In this document: positions 1 through 9,800 of the stretch, in pieces
Position numbering within the stretch: the first letter of the stretch is position 1
How the letters are laid out: each line of letters starts with the position of its first letter
NCBI RefSeq assembly: GCF_007747995.1
Contig: NZ_CP036276.1
Coordinates: 4,827,001-4,891,000, forward strand
Direction: 5' to 3'
DNA length: 64,000 nt
Source: Symmachiella dynata
GTDB lineage: Bacteria; Planctomycetota; Planctomycetia; Planctomycetales; Planctomycetaceae
Notes under the pieces: generated by a model
What the model was told of the DNA's origin: nothing
Databases searched by the model: none
Seen by the model: only the letters and a program-made list of their open reading frames with translations
Translations under genes and position numbers: made by a program

Positions 1-2
1 GG

Positions 3-674
3 ACCAACTGGCCGAGAAATCCTAGTTACGTAATTTTTCAATTGGAACTTCAGAAGTATCTCGCCGAATCGGCCGCAGCCGAAGCGAACTATATCACCGG
101 CGAACCAATCACAATCCCCATCGACCCTACGTTACACACAGGTGAAGCGGAGATCCGACTTCCCTCGGCCGGCGGAGCGGATGTGATTCGACTACGGGGC
201 GGCGAGGCACGGGCTGCGGACGACCAGGCTGAGAACACGACTGCTCAGAACGGTACCATCACTTATACCGATACCGATCTGCCGGGGATTTATGAGATCA
301 CCCGAACGCATCGGGACCAAACCACTGATGTGCGACGAAAGACGTATAATTTCCCGACCAGTGAGGAAAGCCCACTGGCGCTCGCGGAGACCGACGTGAT
401 GAAATCTCGGATCGGCAATGATGTCGAAGTCCACGTGCACGACGTCGGCGCATCGGGTTGGATTGATGGCGAGGAGGCGGGGCAGGAAATGCGCAACTGG
501 CTGTTGCGGATTTTGGTGTTTGTCTTGTTGGCCGAACAACTGTTGGCCAAACGGCTCAGCTTTCATTCGACGCAATCTGGCGTCGCTCCACTGCGTGGCA
601 ATCGCCCGACACCCACAAGCCGACCGCAACGAACTGCCGCGGAACCCGCGCCAACGACGGGAGCCTCCGCATGA
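3..674 (+). CDS. C-terminal part of a BatA-like membrane protein (5' end outside window)
   Basis: The reading frame is open from the first bases of the window, so this is the tail of a longer gene; the first in-window start codon, a TTG at 42, is probably internal. The visible part is a beta-rich extracytoplasmic region followed by one hydrophobic segment (WLLRILVFVLLAEQLLA) about 50 residues from the end and a short basic, Pro/Thr-rich tail. This matches the C-terminal layout of planctomycete BatA-like proteins that precede VWA proteins in MoxR/DUF58 operons, and it carries a QLELQKYL segment of the sort seen there. The stop overlaps the next start (ATGA at 671-674), so the two are translationally coupled. 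The family assignment rests on layout and neighbours, as the diagnostic N-terminal part is missing. Confidence 0.7.
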   Translation, partial: TNWPRNPSYVIFQLELQKYLAESAAAEANYITGEPITIPIDPTLHTGEAEIRLPSAGGADVIRLRGGEARAADDQAENTTAQNGTITYTDTDLPGIYEITRTHRDQTTDVRRKTYNFPTSEESPLALAETDVMKSRIGNDVEVHVHDVGASGWIDGEEAGQEMRNWLLRILVFVLLAEQLLAKRLSFHSTQSGVAPLRGNRPTPTSRPQRTAAEPAPTTGASA

Positions 675-3121
675 ACGAAAACTTGCTCAATTGGTTCAAC
701 CAAGCGACCAACTACTGGAATCGATTGGAATTCGGCCGCGAAAACAAATTCGCCTGGGTCGCCGCATTCGCCGCTGCCCTGCTAGTGGCTGTCTGGATCT
801 ACCGGCGCGACGCGCAGGAAGTGGGTCGCATTACGAAAATCTGGTTGATGTCATTGCGACTCTCGGTGCTCGCCATTTTGCTCGTGATCGCGCTGCAACC
901 AGAAATCCCGGACAACAAGATGTTGGTCAATCCTTCGCACGTGGCGGTGGTGATCGACACATCACTCTCGATGAGCATTCCCGACAAGGTCGTCCCCGAT
1001 CCTGTGGAGGCGCCCACAACCACAGTCCGTCGCCCGCGTGAAGAACTCGTCAACGAATTGTTCGCCAATTCTGATTTGATCGAAGACCTACGCGCCCAAC
1101 ACGATCTAACGATTTACACGTTTGACTCCAAACTGACCGAGCAACAACGGCTAGCACGGATTCCGGCAACACAACCCGAGACGACAGCGACCGATCCTAC
1201 GATTGCCGAAGGCGAAGTCGCCGAGCCGATTTCGATTGACTGGCCGGCGATTTTGAAGCCGCGCGGGTTGGAAACGCGGATGGGTGAAGCGTTGCTCGAA
1301 GCGATCCGCCGTGAAGCGGGACCGACGCTTTCGGGATTGGTCATCGTGACCGATGGAGTTTCCAACACAGGCGTGGAACCGCCCAACGCGATCAAATCGG
1401 CCGCTGCTGCGGAAGTCAAACTGTTTTCTATCGGCGTGGGCAGCACGGAAAAACCGGTGAATCTGCAAGTGGCTGACGTGCAAAGCCCCACGACTGTGCA
1501 TGTGCGTGACGGTTTTTCTATTACGGCGCACATTCGTGGCGAAGGGTTGGACGGCAAAGATGTCCGCGTGGAGTTACTGTCCAAACCCGAAGGTGCCGAA
1601 GGGGATCCGGTGTTGGTTGAGGAGGATGTGCAACCGCTTCCCGAAGACGGCCAACCGATTACGTTCACATTCGACTACACGCCCAGCGATTCGGGTCGCC
1701 GCGAATTTTTCATTCGCGCTCGCCCGGTCGAACCGGTTGAAGAGATCATAGCCGAAGACAATGAATCGAAGGTGACCGTCGAAATCAATGAACGCAAGGT
1801 GAAAGTCCTACTCGTAGCCGGCGGTCCTATGCGGGATTATCGCTTCGTCCGCAATTTGCTGTTCCGCGATTCTTCGATAGATTTACACGTCTGGCTACAA
1901 ACTGGTGAAATCGGCATCAGTCAGGAATCGGATGAGTTGCTGTTTCAATTCCCGGAAACGCGCGAAGCTCTGTTTGGTTACGATGTGATCATTGCCTTCG
2001 ACCCCGATTGGAGCAAAATCCCGCCACCGCAGATCGACAACCTGATGGATTGGGTGTTTGAACATGCGGGGGGGCTCATGATTGTCGCTGGTGAGGTCTA
2101 TACCCCGACCGTCGCCTCTCTGGAATCGGACGACCCGCTGGCCAAGCTCAAGGATTTGTATCCGGTCGAATTGGAACCACGGGTGTTCAATTCTCCATTG
2201 GCCGGCGAAGAGTTCACCCAGGCCTGGCCCCTGAGTTTTACTCCCGAAGGACTGTCGGCCGGGTTCTTGCAATTGGACGACAACCCCGCCTCGTCGGCGA
2301 ATCTGTGGAATGAATTTTCCGGTGTGTTTCGCACCTATATGACCCGCGGACCAAAGGCCGGCGCGACTGTGTTTGCGTATTTCTCCGATCCCCGCTACGG
2401 CGAAGGAAACGATCGCCCGATTGTGCTGGCTTCTCAGTTTTATGGGGCGGGTCGCGTAATCTATTTGGGTAGTCCCGAAATGTGGCGGCTGCGGGCTTCG
2501 GATGAAGATTTTTATGAACGCTTCTGGGTCCAAGCGGTCCGTGAAGTCGGCCAAGGCCGCTTGTTGCGGGGGACGACGCGCGGCGTGTTGCTCCTGGAAC
2601 GGGACCGTTATCCCCTGGGAAGCACGGTGCAGGTCAGTGCCCGCGTGTTGGACGCTCAACTCAACAAACTGACCGCAGACAGCGTGGCGCTGGAAGTCTT
2701 CGATCCCGATGGCAAACCGCTCACCCCGGTCGTGCGGCTCAATGGCGAACCGTCGATGCCCGGTTATTTCAAAGGGGGCTTTCCCGTGACCCGTGCGGGA
2801 ACATATCGCATGGAATTGCAAGTTCCCGAATCCAAGGAACAGATCGTCAAACGGATCGAAGTCAAATTCCCCAACCTCGAACGGCAGCGACCGCAACAGG
2901 ACGTGCAACTGCTGCGATCGATGGCCCGCGACACAGGAGGGGAATACCTGCCGATCGCTGAGGCGGCCGAGCAGTTGCCTCAATTGCTCAAAGACCAAAG
3001 TATCACCACCGTGCAAACCGGCTTCCCCGATCCTCAATGGGACGAAGCTTGGGTGATGTATTTGCTCGTTGGTTTACTCGGCTTGGAATGGCTCACACGA
3101 AAATTGTTCAAACTGGCATAG
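671..3121 (+). CDS. VWA-domain membrane protein with amidotransferase-like fold
   Basis: A large 816-residue membrane protein. Two hydrophobic segments lie at about residues 28-43 and 60-76. A von Willebrand A domain follows with the MIDAS motif DTSLSMS at 96-102 and a second metal-site region around VIVTDGVSNTG. A central domain beginning near KVLLVAGGPMRDYR (about 378) resembles the class I glutamine amidotransferase-like fold found in this planctomycete family. A last membrane helix (MYLLVGLLGLEWL) is at the C-terminus. The bulk should be periplasmic. It overlaps the preceding BatA-like gene by four bases. VWA proteins in such operons are thought to act with a MoxR AAA+ ATPase in envelope maintenance, but no MoxR gene is in view, so the role is inferred. 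Confidence 0.85.
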   Translation: MNENLLNWFNQATNYWNRLEFGRENKFAWVAAFAAALLVAVWIYRRDAQEVGRITKIWLMSLRLSVLAILLVIALQPEIPDNKMLVNPSHVAVVIDTSLSMSIPDKVVPDPVEAPTTTVRRPREELVNELFANSDLIEDLRAQHDLTIYTFDSKLTEQQRLARIPATQPETTATDPTIAEGEVAEPISIDWPAILKPRGLETRMGEALLEAIRREAGPTLSGLVIVTDGVSNTGVEPPNAIKSAAAAEVKLFSIGVGSTEKPVNLQVADVQSPTTVHVRDGFSITAHIRGEGLDGKDVRVELLSKPEGAEGDPVLVEEDVQPLPEDGQPITFTFDYTPSDSGRREFFIRARPVEPVEEIIAEDNESKVTVEINERKVKVLLVAGGPMRDYRFVRNLLFRDSSIDLHVWLQTGEIGISQESDELLFQFPETREALFGYDVIIAFDPDWSKIPPPQIDNLMDWVFEHAGGLMIVAGEVYTPTVASLESDDPLAKLKDLYPVELEPRVFNSPLAGEEFTQAWPLSFTPEGLSAGFLQLDDNPASSANLWNEFSGVFRTYMTRGPKAGATVFAYFSDPRYGEGNDRPIVLASQFYGAGRVIYLGSPEMWRLRASDEDFYERFWVQAVREVGQGRLLRGTTRGVLLLERDRYPLGSTVQVSARVLDAQLNKLTADSVALEVFDPDGKPLTPVVRLNGEPSMPGYFKGGFPVTRAGTYRMELQVPESKEQIVKRIEVKFPNLERQRPQQDVQLLRSMARDTGGEYLPIAEAAEQLPQLLKDQSITTVQTGFPDPQWDEAWVMYLLVGLLGLEWLTRKLFKLA

Positions 3122-3167
3122 TGACAACTTTTTGCATCCTAAGATTTCATAAAAACTGCGTTGATTG

Positions 3168-5588
3168 ATGGCTGACAAAACATCTCACGAATCACTGAGA
3201 CCGGAAATCCCCGCCGTGCTGACGCGGCTGCAGGGACGAATCCGCCGCTACGTCTTTTGGGAAGGCATGGCGACGGTGTTGGTGGTGTTGAGCCTGTTTT
3301 TCTGGGTCAGTTTGGCTTTGGATTACGGGTTTTCCGTGATTTTCAAAATGGAATTCTCGCGCGATTTTCGGGTTGTCATCGCACTGATTGCCATTGGATT
3401 GGCGGTGGCAGCGCTGGTGACGCGCGTGCTGGCCCGCATGTTCCGCGACTTTCACTACGAGGCGTTGGCGCTGGTCCTCGAACGCCGTTTTCCACAACTG
3501 AATGACCGACTGATTACCAGTGTGCAACTGGCCAAACCGACGGCAGATCGTTCGCCGCTAACCGATGACATGCTGCATCGTGCGGTCGATGAAGTCGGCG
3601 ACATGGCCGATGGGTTGCCGCTGCGTGATGTGTTTGATTTTAGTCCCCTGAAAAAAGTAATGGCAGCGGTCGTGCTGCTGGCGGCCTCAATCATCGGATT
3701 TGCGATTGTTTTTCCCGGCGCGTTTACAACGTGGTACCACCGCAACGTGCTATTCGCCGATGAATTTTGGCCCCGCGCATCGGAGTTGGAATTGGTCGTC
3801 CTGGCCACCCCCGGCGAACGGGTGCGTCCGTTCCGCGATGGCGTTTACAAACATCCCCGCGGCGCGGATTTGACGTTACTGGCCAGCGTGCCGACGGGCA
3901 AAACCACTCCCGAGCGCGTGCGGATGAATTACCGATTCAAAAACCGTAGTGGCGGCGGGGACGGTTACTTTTCACAGTTGGGCGAATCGCAATTTCGCAT
4001 GACCGTCAAAGGGCTACAACACTCCTCGGAGCTAACGATCACCGGTGGCGACTACTACAATCGCCGTCCCTATGTGATCGAAGTCGTCGATGCGCCTGTC
4101 GTGGATCGCATTGTCTTGGACAGCCTTTACCCTCCGTATACGCGATTGAACGAGGTCAATGCCGATGGCACGGACTTTGTCCGCACGCCGGTCGCTGTTC
4201 AAGCAACGCGGCACGCATTGCCGGTGGGGACCGATGTGATCTTTCGGGCCGATAGCAACAAGCCGTTGACCGCCGCCCGCATCCAAACCGCATCATTCAC
4301 GCTCGACATCAATCCCGAGCAAGCCACGCTGATGATTCCATCCACCACCGAACAAGCTGATCAAGTGATCCCCATCGCGGCGGACCTTGCGAGCACATTT
4401 ATTGACTCAGAGGGCCAACGCATCGCCATTCCGTTGATCATCACCGGAGAAGCTGCGCCGCAGTTATTGACGGCGGAGGGGGAAGTCCGCTGGCCGTTGC
4501 CACTGCCGGTCGAATCGTCGCTGCTGATTGAACTGACCGACCAAGATGAAGTTGTCAGCCAGCAGCCAACGCGATTGGATCTAAGCGGCATCGTCGACGA
4601 GCCGCCGGTGGTGGAGACACGTCCTAAAGGAATCCGCAATGCGATCACCCGCCAAGCCGTGATTCCCATCGAAGGCAAAATCACCGACGACTACGGAATT
4701 GCCGAAACCAGGTTTGAGTACACGATCAACCAAGAGGCAGAATTTCGCCAACACCCCTTCAATTCCTCAGCCAATATGGACCGCGAGTTCGACGTCGACG
4801 AATCGTTTGACGTGCTGAATCTGGATTTGGCCTTGGGACAAAAACTAACGTTATCCGTGGTGGCGACCGATGGGGACAATTTGAATGGCCCCCACGAAAA
4901 ACGGAGCGAAGCGACGGTCTTTGAAATCGTCAGCCCTGACGAATTGCTATCGCTGATCAGCGCCCGAGAATTGAATCTGCGGAATCGTTTTGAACAAATT
5001 TTGCGAGAAGTCCAAGCACGGCGAACCGATCTGAGTGCTCACCGGGCAAAACTGCTCGCTGCCGAACCGTTGCGGGGAACGACTCCGCCGCCGGAACAGG
5101 CTGACGAGGTCCGCAAGCAACTCCGCGAACTAGACATTTCGGTGGAAACTGTCGCACAGCGTTCTCTGTTGGACATTCGAAAAAACGCCAACGAAACAGC
5201 TTCGATCGAAGAGGCTTTTGCGGATATCCATGCGGAATTGATCAATAACCGGGTCAAAGCCCAACGAATGCTGGACCGTATCGAAGAAGGCATCTTAAAA
5301 CCTCTTAACCTGTTGAACACATTCCACTATAATAACGTGGACGAGTCGTTGGGCCTGTTCAAGCTCGCATTGGAACGCCAGCAAAGTCCTTACGAACCGT
5401 TGGATAAGTGCATCGCCGATTTGGACAGCACGATCGCTCAGATTGAAAAGATCTTGGCGGCAATGCTCAAATTGGCGACAATCAACGAAGCCCGAGAACT
5501 GCTGCGGGCTATACTTGAAAAACAAGAAGAACTGAAAAAGCAAACCGAACAAGAACGAAAACGTAAGTTGATTGAAAGTCTGAAATAA
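3168..5588 (+). CDS. DUF4175-like membrane protein with long coiled coil
   Basis: An 806-residue protein. ATG at 3168 is preferred to the in-frame TTG just before it. Three hydrophobic segments are visible in the first 200 residues (around VLVVLSLFFWVSLAL, VVIALIAIGLAVAAL and AVVLLAASIIGFAIV). A beta-rich extracytoplasmic region of about 400 residues follows, then a highly charged helical region ending in a Lys/Glu/Gln-rich coiled coil. This is the layout of the DUF4175-type proteins found in BatA/VWA operons. It follows the VWA gene by 46 bases in the same direction, and the coiled-coil end suggests a partnership with the next product, also a coiled-coil protein. The molecular function is unknown. 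Confidence 0.75.
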   Translation: MADKTSHESLRPEIPAVLTRLQGRIRRYVFWEGMATVLVVLSLFFWVSLALDYGFSVIFKMEFSRDFRVVIALIAIGLAVAALVTRVLARMFRDFHYEALALVLERRFPQLNDRLITSVQLAKPTADRSPLTDDMLHRAVDEVGDMADGLPLRDVFDFSPLKKVMAAVVLLAASIIGFAIVFPGAFTTWYHRNVLFADEFWPRASELELVVLATPGERVRPFRDGVYKHPRGADLTLLASVPTGKTTPERVRMNYRFKNRSGGGDGYFSQLGESQFRMTVKGLQHSSELTITGGDYYNRRPYVIEVVDAPVVDRIVLDSLYPPYTRLNEVNADGTDFVRTPVAVQATRHALPVGTDVIFRADSNKPLTAARIQTASFTLDINPEQATLMIPSTTEQADQVIPIAADLASTFIDSEGQRIAIPLIITGEAAPQLLTAEGEVRWPLPLPVESSLLIELTDQDEVVSQQPTRLDLSGIVDEPPVVETRPKGIRNAITRQAVIPIEGKITDDYGIAETRFEYTINQEAEFRQHPFNSSANMDREFDVDESFDVLNLDLALGQKLTLSVVATDGDNLNGPHEKRSEATVFEIVSPDELLSLISARELNLRNRFEQILREVQARRTDLSAHRAKLLAAEPLRGTTPPPEQADEVRKQLRELDISVETVAQRSLLDIRKNANETASIEEAFADIHAELINNRVKAQRMLDRIEEGILKPLNLLNTFHYNNVDESLGLFKLALERQQSPYEPLDKCIADLDSTIAQIEKILAAMLKLATINEARELLRAILEKQEELKKQTEQERKRKLIESLK

Positions 5589-5708
5589 AACTCTCGGTGT
5601 GCCGCGACGAACTAATTTCCCCGCCTCGGCCACTTTCACGTGATGGCGACACTTTACGTTTAAAGGAAGTGTCGAACGCACCTGACGCATTAGAGCGGAG
5701 CAATTCCC

Positions 5709-7406
5709 ATGCGATTTCGCCACTTCGTGCTGATCGTGGCGGTCATCGCCGCTTTCCAGGGAACGTTCCTGGCCAAGGAGGGTCGGCAGGCCCGCGTCCA
5801 CGCTCAGGAAGCCGCCTCAGAGCCGGCCAGCGATGAAACAACGCAGAACAACGCCGGCAGCAGTTTAGATTCGACCCAGCAAGCCATTTCTCGGCGCTAC
5901 AAGCGCTTTGAAGAAACGTTGCTGAAGATGGCCGAGTTGATGCGCAAGACCGATCCCGAACGCGCCGAGTTACTGAGGCGGGTGATCGGCAAAAGCAAAG
6001 AGCAATTCATCGCCATCCGGATGGATAAACTGGTCGAGCTTTTGGAAAAAGAAAGCTTCGGCAATGCGATCGAACAACAAGACGAACTGGTGCTCGAATT
6101 GACCGCCCTGTTGGACTTGCTGGGCAGCGAAGATCGGGCCAAAGAGATTGAAGAGGAAAAAAAGCGTCTGCAGGACTTAATCCGCAATGTCGATGCACTC
6201 TTGGGCAAACAAAAAGGCCTCCGCGCCGACACCGAACGGGGCGCGGGCGAAAAAGGGTTGCAAGAACGCCAGCGCGATCTGGAAGAACGGACCCAAAAGT
6301 TGGGCGAGAAAATTGATCGGCAAGATCAGAAAAAAGCTCAGGACTTACAGGGAGACCAGGAGCCCGGCGGAGAAAAGTCCGACGGCCAGAAAACGGATGC
6401 AGAAAAATCCGATGGGAAAAAACCCGACGGTGAAAAACCTGACGGTGAAAAGTCGGACGGTCAAAAATCCGATGGGCAAAAATCCGATGGGCAAAAGTCC
6501 GATGGGCAAAAGTCGGACGGTCAGAAGTCGGACGGCCAGAAATCCGACGGTCAAAAGTCAGATGGACAACAACAACAACAACAACAACAACCTTCCACGC
6601 CGGGTCGCCAAGAGGTCGAACAGGCGCGGAAGGCTATGCAGGATGCTTTGGACAAGCTCAAAGAGGGTCAGCGCGACGATGCCTCGCAAGACCAGACGGA
6701 TGCCATTGCCAAATTGCAGCAAGCCAAAGAGCGGCTTGAGGAAATTCTTCGCCAATTGCGGGAAGAAGAACGCGAGCGGATGTTGACGAAACTGGAAGAT
6801 CGTTTCCAGCAAATGCTAGCGGTGCAGATCCTGATTTATGACAACACGGTCCCCTTGGGAAAAATCCCCGAGGATCAACGCGAAACGCGGCATATCTCCA
6901 AGGCCAAGGAACTTGCCCGCAAAGAAGCGGAACTTGCTCTGGAAGCCGAAAAGGCGTTGACGCTTCTCAAAGACGAGGGCTCTTCCGTCGCTTTCCCCGA
7001 AGCGGTCGAGCAGATGCGCGACGATATGCGAACCGTGACGACGCGGCTCGAAGCGGCTCAGGTGGGCGAACTGACACAGGGGATTGAACAGGACATTATC
7101 GAAACGCTGGAAGAATTGGTTGAAGCACTTCAGCGAGAAATTGAGCAAGGCAAAACCAAACCGCAGGATCAAAAGAAACAGCAGCAACAAAAACGAAAAG
7201 AGGAGTTGCTGAATAAACTGGCTGAACTCAAAATGCTGCGTTCGCTGCAATTACGCATCAATCGCGGCACCAAACGACTGGGACGGCTGTTCGATGGGGA
7301 ACAGGCCGAACAGCAGGATATTCTCGACCAACTGCGGATTCTCGGCGAACGTCAACGTCGTGTCCAAAAAGCGACGAACGACATCGCCACCGGAAAGAAT
7401 CAATAG
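5709..7406 (+). CDS. Secreted coiled-coil protein with KSDGQ repeats and a Gln tract
   Basis: 565 residues with a signal peptide (HFVLIVAVIAAF, likely cut near HAQEA at about 32-35). Residues 55-215 are charged and helical. Residues about 222-287 are a run of degenerate five-residue units of the form E/Q-K-S-D-G (variants EKPDG, KKPDG, QKTDA), followed by eight glutamines. Another long helical, Glu/Gln/Lys-rich region runs to the end. I do not recognise a catalytic domain. It sits between the DUF4175-like gene and another secreted helical protein, so a structural or scaffolding role in the envelope is plausible. The repeat tract is encoded by 15-bp tandem units and may vary in length between strains. 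Confidence 0.8.
   Translation: MRFRHFVLIVAVIAAFQGTFLAKEGRQARVHAQEAASEPASDETTQNNAGSSLDSTQQAISRRYKRFEETLLKMAELMRKTDPERAELLRRVIGKSKEQFIAIRMDKLVELLEKESFGNAIEQQDELVLELTALLDLLGSEDRAKEIEEEKKRLQDLIRNVDALLGKQKGLRADTERGAGEKGLQERQRDLEERTQKLGEKIDRQDQKKAQDLQGDQEPGGEKSDGQKTDAEKSDGKKPDGEKPDGEKSDGQKSDGQKSDGQKSDGQKSDGQKSDGQKSDGQKSDGQQQQQQQQPSTPGRQEVEQARKAMQDALDKLKEGQRDDASQDQTDAIAKLQQAKERLEEILRQLREEERERMLTKLEDRFQQMLAVQILIYDNTVPLGKIPEDQRETRHISKAKELARKEAELALEAEKALTLLKDEGSSVAFPEAVEQMRDDMRTVTTRLEAAQVGELTQGIEQDIIETLEELVEALQREIEQGKTKPQDQKKQQQQKRKEELLNKLAELKMLRSLQLRINRGTKRLGRLFDGEQAEQQDILDQLRILGERQRRVQKATNDIATGKNQ
6372..6590 (+). repeat. 15-bp tandem coding repeats (KSDGQ units) and CAA tract
   Basis: About thirteen 15-bp units coding K/E-S/P-D-G-Q variants, ending in a run of CAA/CAG codons. 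Units differ mostly at third positions, which suggests an old expansion kept under protein-level selection. There are no spacers, so it is not a CRISPR array. Confidence 0.9.
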
Positions 7407-7431
7407 TTTTCTGTTTTTCTTGGAAATGCAT

Positions 7432-8487
7432 ATGAAATCACGAATCGCGACATACTGCATCGCATTGACTGCCGTATGGGTTCTCGTACCGCGGCCGGTT
7501 ATCGCAGTCGAAACGCCGAGCGTTGCCGTCTTAGCCGCTCCCGCAGCTGACGTGGTTCAGCAACGCGTGCAAGATTGGCTGAGCACAGTCAAAGACCTGC
7601 CACCGGAAACGCAGCAGCAGATCGATGCCTTGTGGCGAGTTGAAGGCGAACTCCCCGCGGAAAAATTATTAGAGCGGGTCATCGCCACCTTTAGTCTCGT
7701 CGACGCGCCGACGAAAGCGCTCGTCGAGGCCTGCCGCTTTCAGGATGTGGGCGTCCATCCTCCCGACGCGGAGTTGTTGGACACTGAGAACCTCGATTCG
7801 TTTTACACCAATAACCTGCGGTTGTTCTACGGTCGTTACCTCACACAGCGGCGGATGTACGAAGAAGGCTTGGCCGTTTTCGACAACATTGCCGTGACAG
7901 AGGTTGTCGATCCGGCGACCTATTTGTTTTTCAAAGCCGTCTGCCAACATCATCTGCTGATGAAGCAAGACGGACTAAAAACCATCGAACAATTGACAAC
8001 GCGCACTGAGGGCGTCCCCTCGCGTTACAGCACCGTTGCGACGCTGATGCAGTACGACCTGGAAGGGCTGAAAGAGAAATCGCTCGACGAAATCTCTCGT
8101 AAAATGCTCGACGTGGAGCGGCGTCTTGACCTGGGACGGTCGGGGCAGAAGGTTCAAAAAGTCGAAGAGGAAATCATCGCCGGCCTGGATGAGATCATCA
8201 AGAAAATCGAACAGCAATCCGGCGGGGGCGGAGGTGGTGGCGGCCAGGGTGGCAACAGCAACAACCCCGCAAACGGGGCTGACGATAGCAGCGTGAAGGG
8301 CGCAACCGCACCGGGCACCGTCGATCCCAAGGACATTAAAAAAGGGGGCAAATGGGGCGGCCTGGATGACAAGGCTCGTTCCCGGATCAAGCAACTGATT
8401 GGCCGCGATTTCCCCAACCATTACCGCCGCGCAGTGGAAGAGTATTTTCGCAATGCCGCCAAACGGACGGTGCCGACCAATAATTGA
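7432..8487 (+). CDS. Secreted helical protein with Gly-rich linker, function unknown
   Basis: The frame is open from 7294, but the start is placed at ATG 7432 because a signal peptide begins there (SRIATYCIALTAVWVLVP) and a GGAA sequence lies six bases upstream; ATG 7426 is the alternative. The product is 351 residues. A helical region around 90-230 (FYTNNLRLFYGRYL, LFFKAVCQHHLL) looks like helix-turn-helix repeats of TPR type. A linker of about eight glycines follows near 265. A conserved-looking C-terminal segment ends RIKQLIGRDFPNHYRRAVEEYF, which resembles the terminal motif of several planctomycete envelope-operon proteins. Its start lies 25 bases after the coiled-coil gene, so the two are likely co-transcribed. 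No enzyme motif is visible. Confidence 0.75.
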   Translation: MKSRIATYCIALTAVWVLVPRPVIAVETPSVAVLAAPAADVVQQRVQDWLSTVKDLPPETQQQIDALWRVEGELPAEKLLERVIATFSLVDAPTKALVEACRFQDVGVHPPDAELLDTENLDSFYTNNLRLFYGRYLTQRRMYEEGLAVFDNIAVTEVVDPATYLFFKAVCQHHLLMKQDGLKTIEQLTTRTEGVPSRYSTVATLMQYDLEGLKEKSLDEISRKMLDVERRLDLGRSGQKVQKVEEEIIAGLDEIIKKIEQQSGGGGGGGGQGGNSNNPANGADDSSVKGATAPGTVDPKDIKKGGKWGGLDDKARSRIKQLIGRDFPNHYRRAVEEYFRNAAKRTVPTNN

Positions 8488-8573
8488 TGCCTCGTCCCCG
8501 CCCCTACCGCCCTTGACCCTGATGCCCCTGTGATTGAACTCCCCCCTCGTTCCATTAGTGTATTGAAGAGATT

Positions 8574-9737
8574 ATGAGCGTTTGGTTCCTGCTTACGGCT
8601 GCAGTCCTGCTACAACAACCCCAGGTGGAATTGCAAACACTTGAGGGCGCTCCCCAGATCGGGAGCTTGTCGCAACTCACTGCCGATGGAGCAGTTATCA
8701 CGACCGGTGAGGGAGGAGCAACCGTTAGTGCAGAGGACCTGTTGGAAATCCGTTTTCCGGGACGAAAACCGATACTCCCCTCGCGGGATTCCATTCATGT
8801 CACATTGACCGATGGATCGCATTTCGCATGCAAGTCGTTCGCACTGGCCTCCCAAAGAGCACAGCCAACAATCGAAGGCCTTGAGCCGTTCAGCTTTTCG
8901 TCGCGGTCATTAGCAACGATCCGCTTAGCGCCGGCCGAGGGTGCGATTGCTGAACTGTGGAGCGACATGCAAAAACGCGATTTCGAGACCGATGCGCTCA
9001 TCATCCGCAAAGGAGATATTCTGGACTACTTGACCGGTGTCATTGGCGACATCGATGACAAGACCGTGAAGTTTCTCATCGACAATGACGAATTGGAACT
9101 TCCCCGCGAAAAAGTATTCGGCCTCATTTTTTATCACCGGACGCCGCGTAAAACGAGATCTGCCTGCGGGATTTCCCTGACGGATGGCGGATTGTTATTG
9201 GCCCGTTCGGTCGAATTGATGGAATCAAAACTGAACGCGCGGCTCTCGGTCGGCGGCTCACTGGAGCTGCCGCTCAGCAAGATTACCAGCCTGGATTTCA
9301 GCAACGGCAAAGTGGTTTATCTCGCCAACATGGAACCGCGCGACGTGCAATACGTCCCCTATTTCGACATCACTTGGACCTACCGTCGCAACAGCAACCT
9401 GGATGGGGGACCGATTCGCCTGGACGGAAAGACCTACTCCAAGGGGCTTTCGATTCACAGCCGCACGACATTGAAATATCGACTGCGCGGCGACTACCGG
9501 CGATTTCGCGCTGTGATGGGAATCGACCAAATCGTCGAAGGTCGCGGAAATGTGAAGGTAGTCATTTCGGCTGACGACAACGTTCTATTGGAAACAACAG
9601 TCAAAGGAACCGATAAACCGCAACCGCTGGACCTGGACGTGAGCGGCGCGCGGGACCTGACGATTCTCGTCGATTTTGGCGAGGACCTGGATATCGCCGA
9701 TCATCTCGACCTTGCGGACGCCCGGGTTACGAAATAA
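8574..9737 (+). CDS. Secreted NPCBM-domain protein
   Basis: 387 residues beginning with a short hydrophobic leader. The C-terminal third (about 265-385) has the features of the NPCBM/NEW2 carbohydrate-binding-like domain: GKTYSKGLSIHSRTTLKYRL, then RFRAVMGID, and a late VSGARDLTILVDFGEDLD. The N-terminal part is beta-rich with no recognised domain. NPCBM domains bind glycans or act as lectin-like modules in secreted proteins, so a cell-surface polysaccharide role is possible. It is the last gene of the envelope operon and is followed by a protease gene after a 63-base gap. Confidence 0.8.
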   Translation: MSVWFLLTAAVLLQQPQVELQTLEGAPQIGSLSQLTADGAVITTGEGGATVSAEDLLEIRFPGRKPILPSRDSIHVTLTDGSHFACKSFALASQRAQPTIEGLEPFSFSSRSLATIRLAPAEGAIAELWSDMQKRDFETDALIIRKGDILDYLTGVIGDIDDKTVKFLIDNDELELPREKVFGLIFYHRTPRKTRSACGISLTDGGLLLARSVELMESKLNARLSVGGSLELPLSKITSLDFSNGKVVYLANMEPRDVQYVPYFDITWTYRRNSNLDGGPIRLDGKTYSKGLSIHSRTTLKYRLRGDYRRFRAVMGIDQIVEGRGNVKVVISADDNVLLETTVKGTDKPQPLDLDVSGARDLTILVDFGEDLDIADHLDLADARVTK

Positions 9738-9800
9738 CGTTGAAGAGAGGGGGGTGGCACGATCGCGCCGCCCGACAATTCATCCTACACGGAAACAGAG

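Noticed and set aside
1895-3037. 380-codon minus-strand frame
   Set aside because: Antisense to the VWA-domain gene; no motifs or ribosome site.
6372-6590. CRISPR-like array
   Set aside because: The repeats are 15 bp, in frame, without spacers, and encode a peptide repeat.
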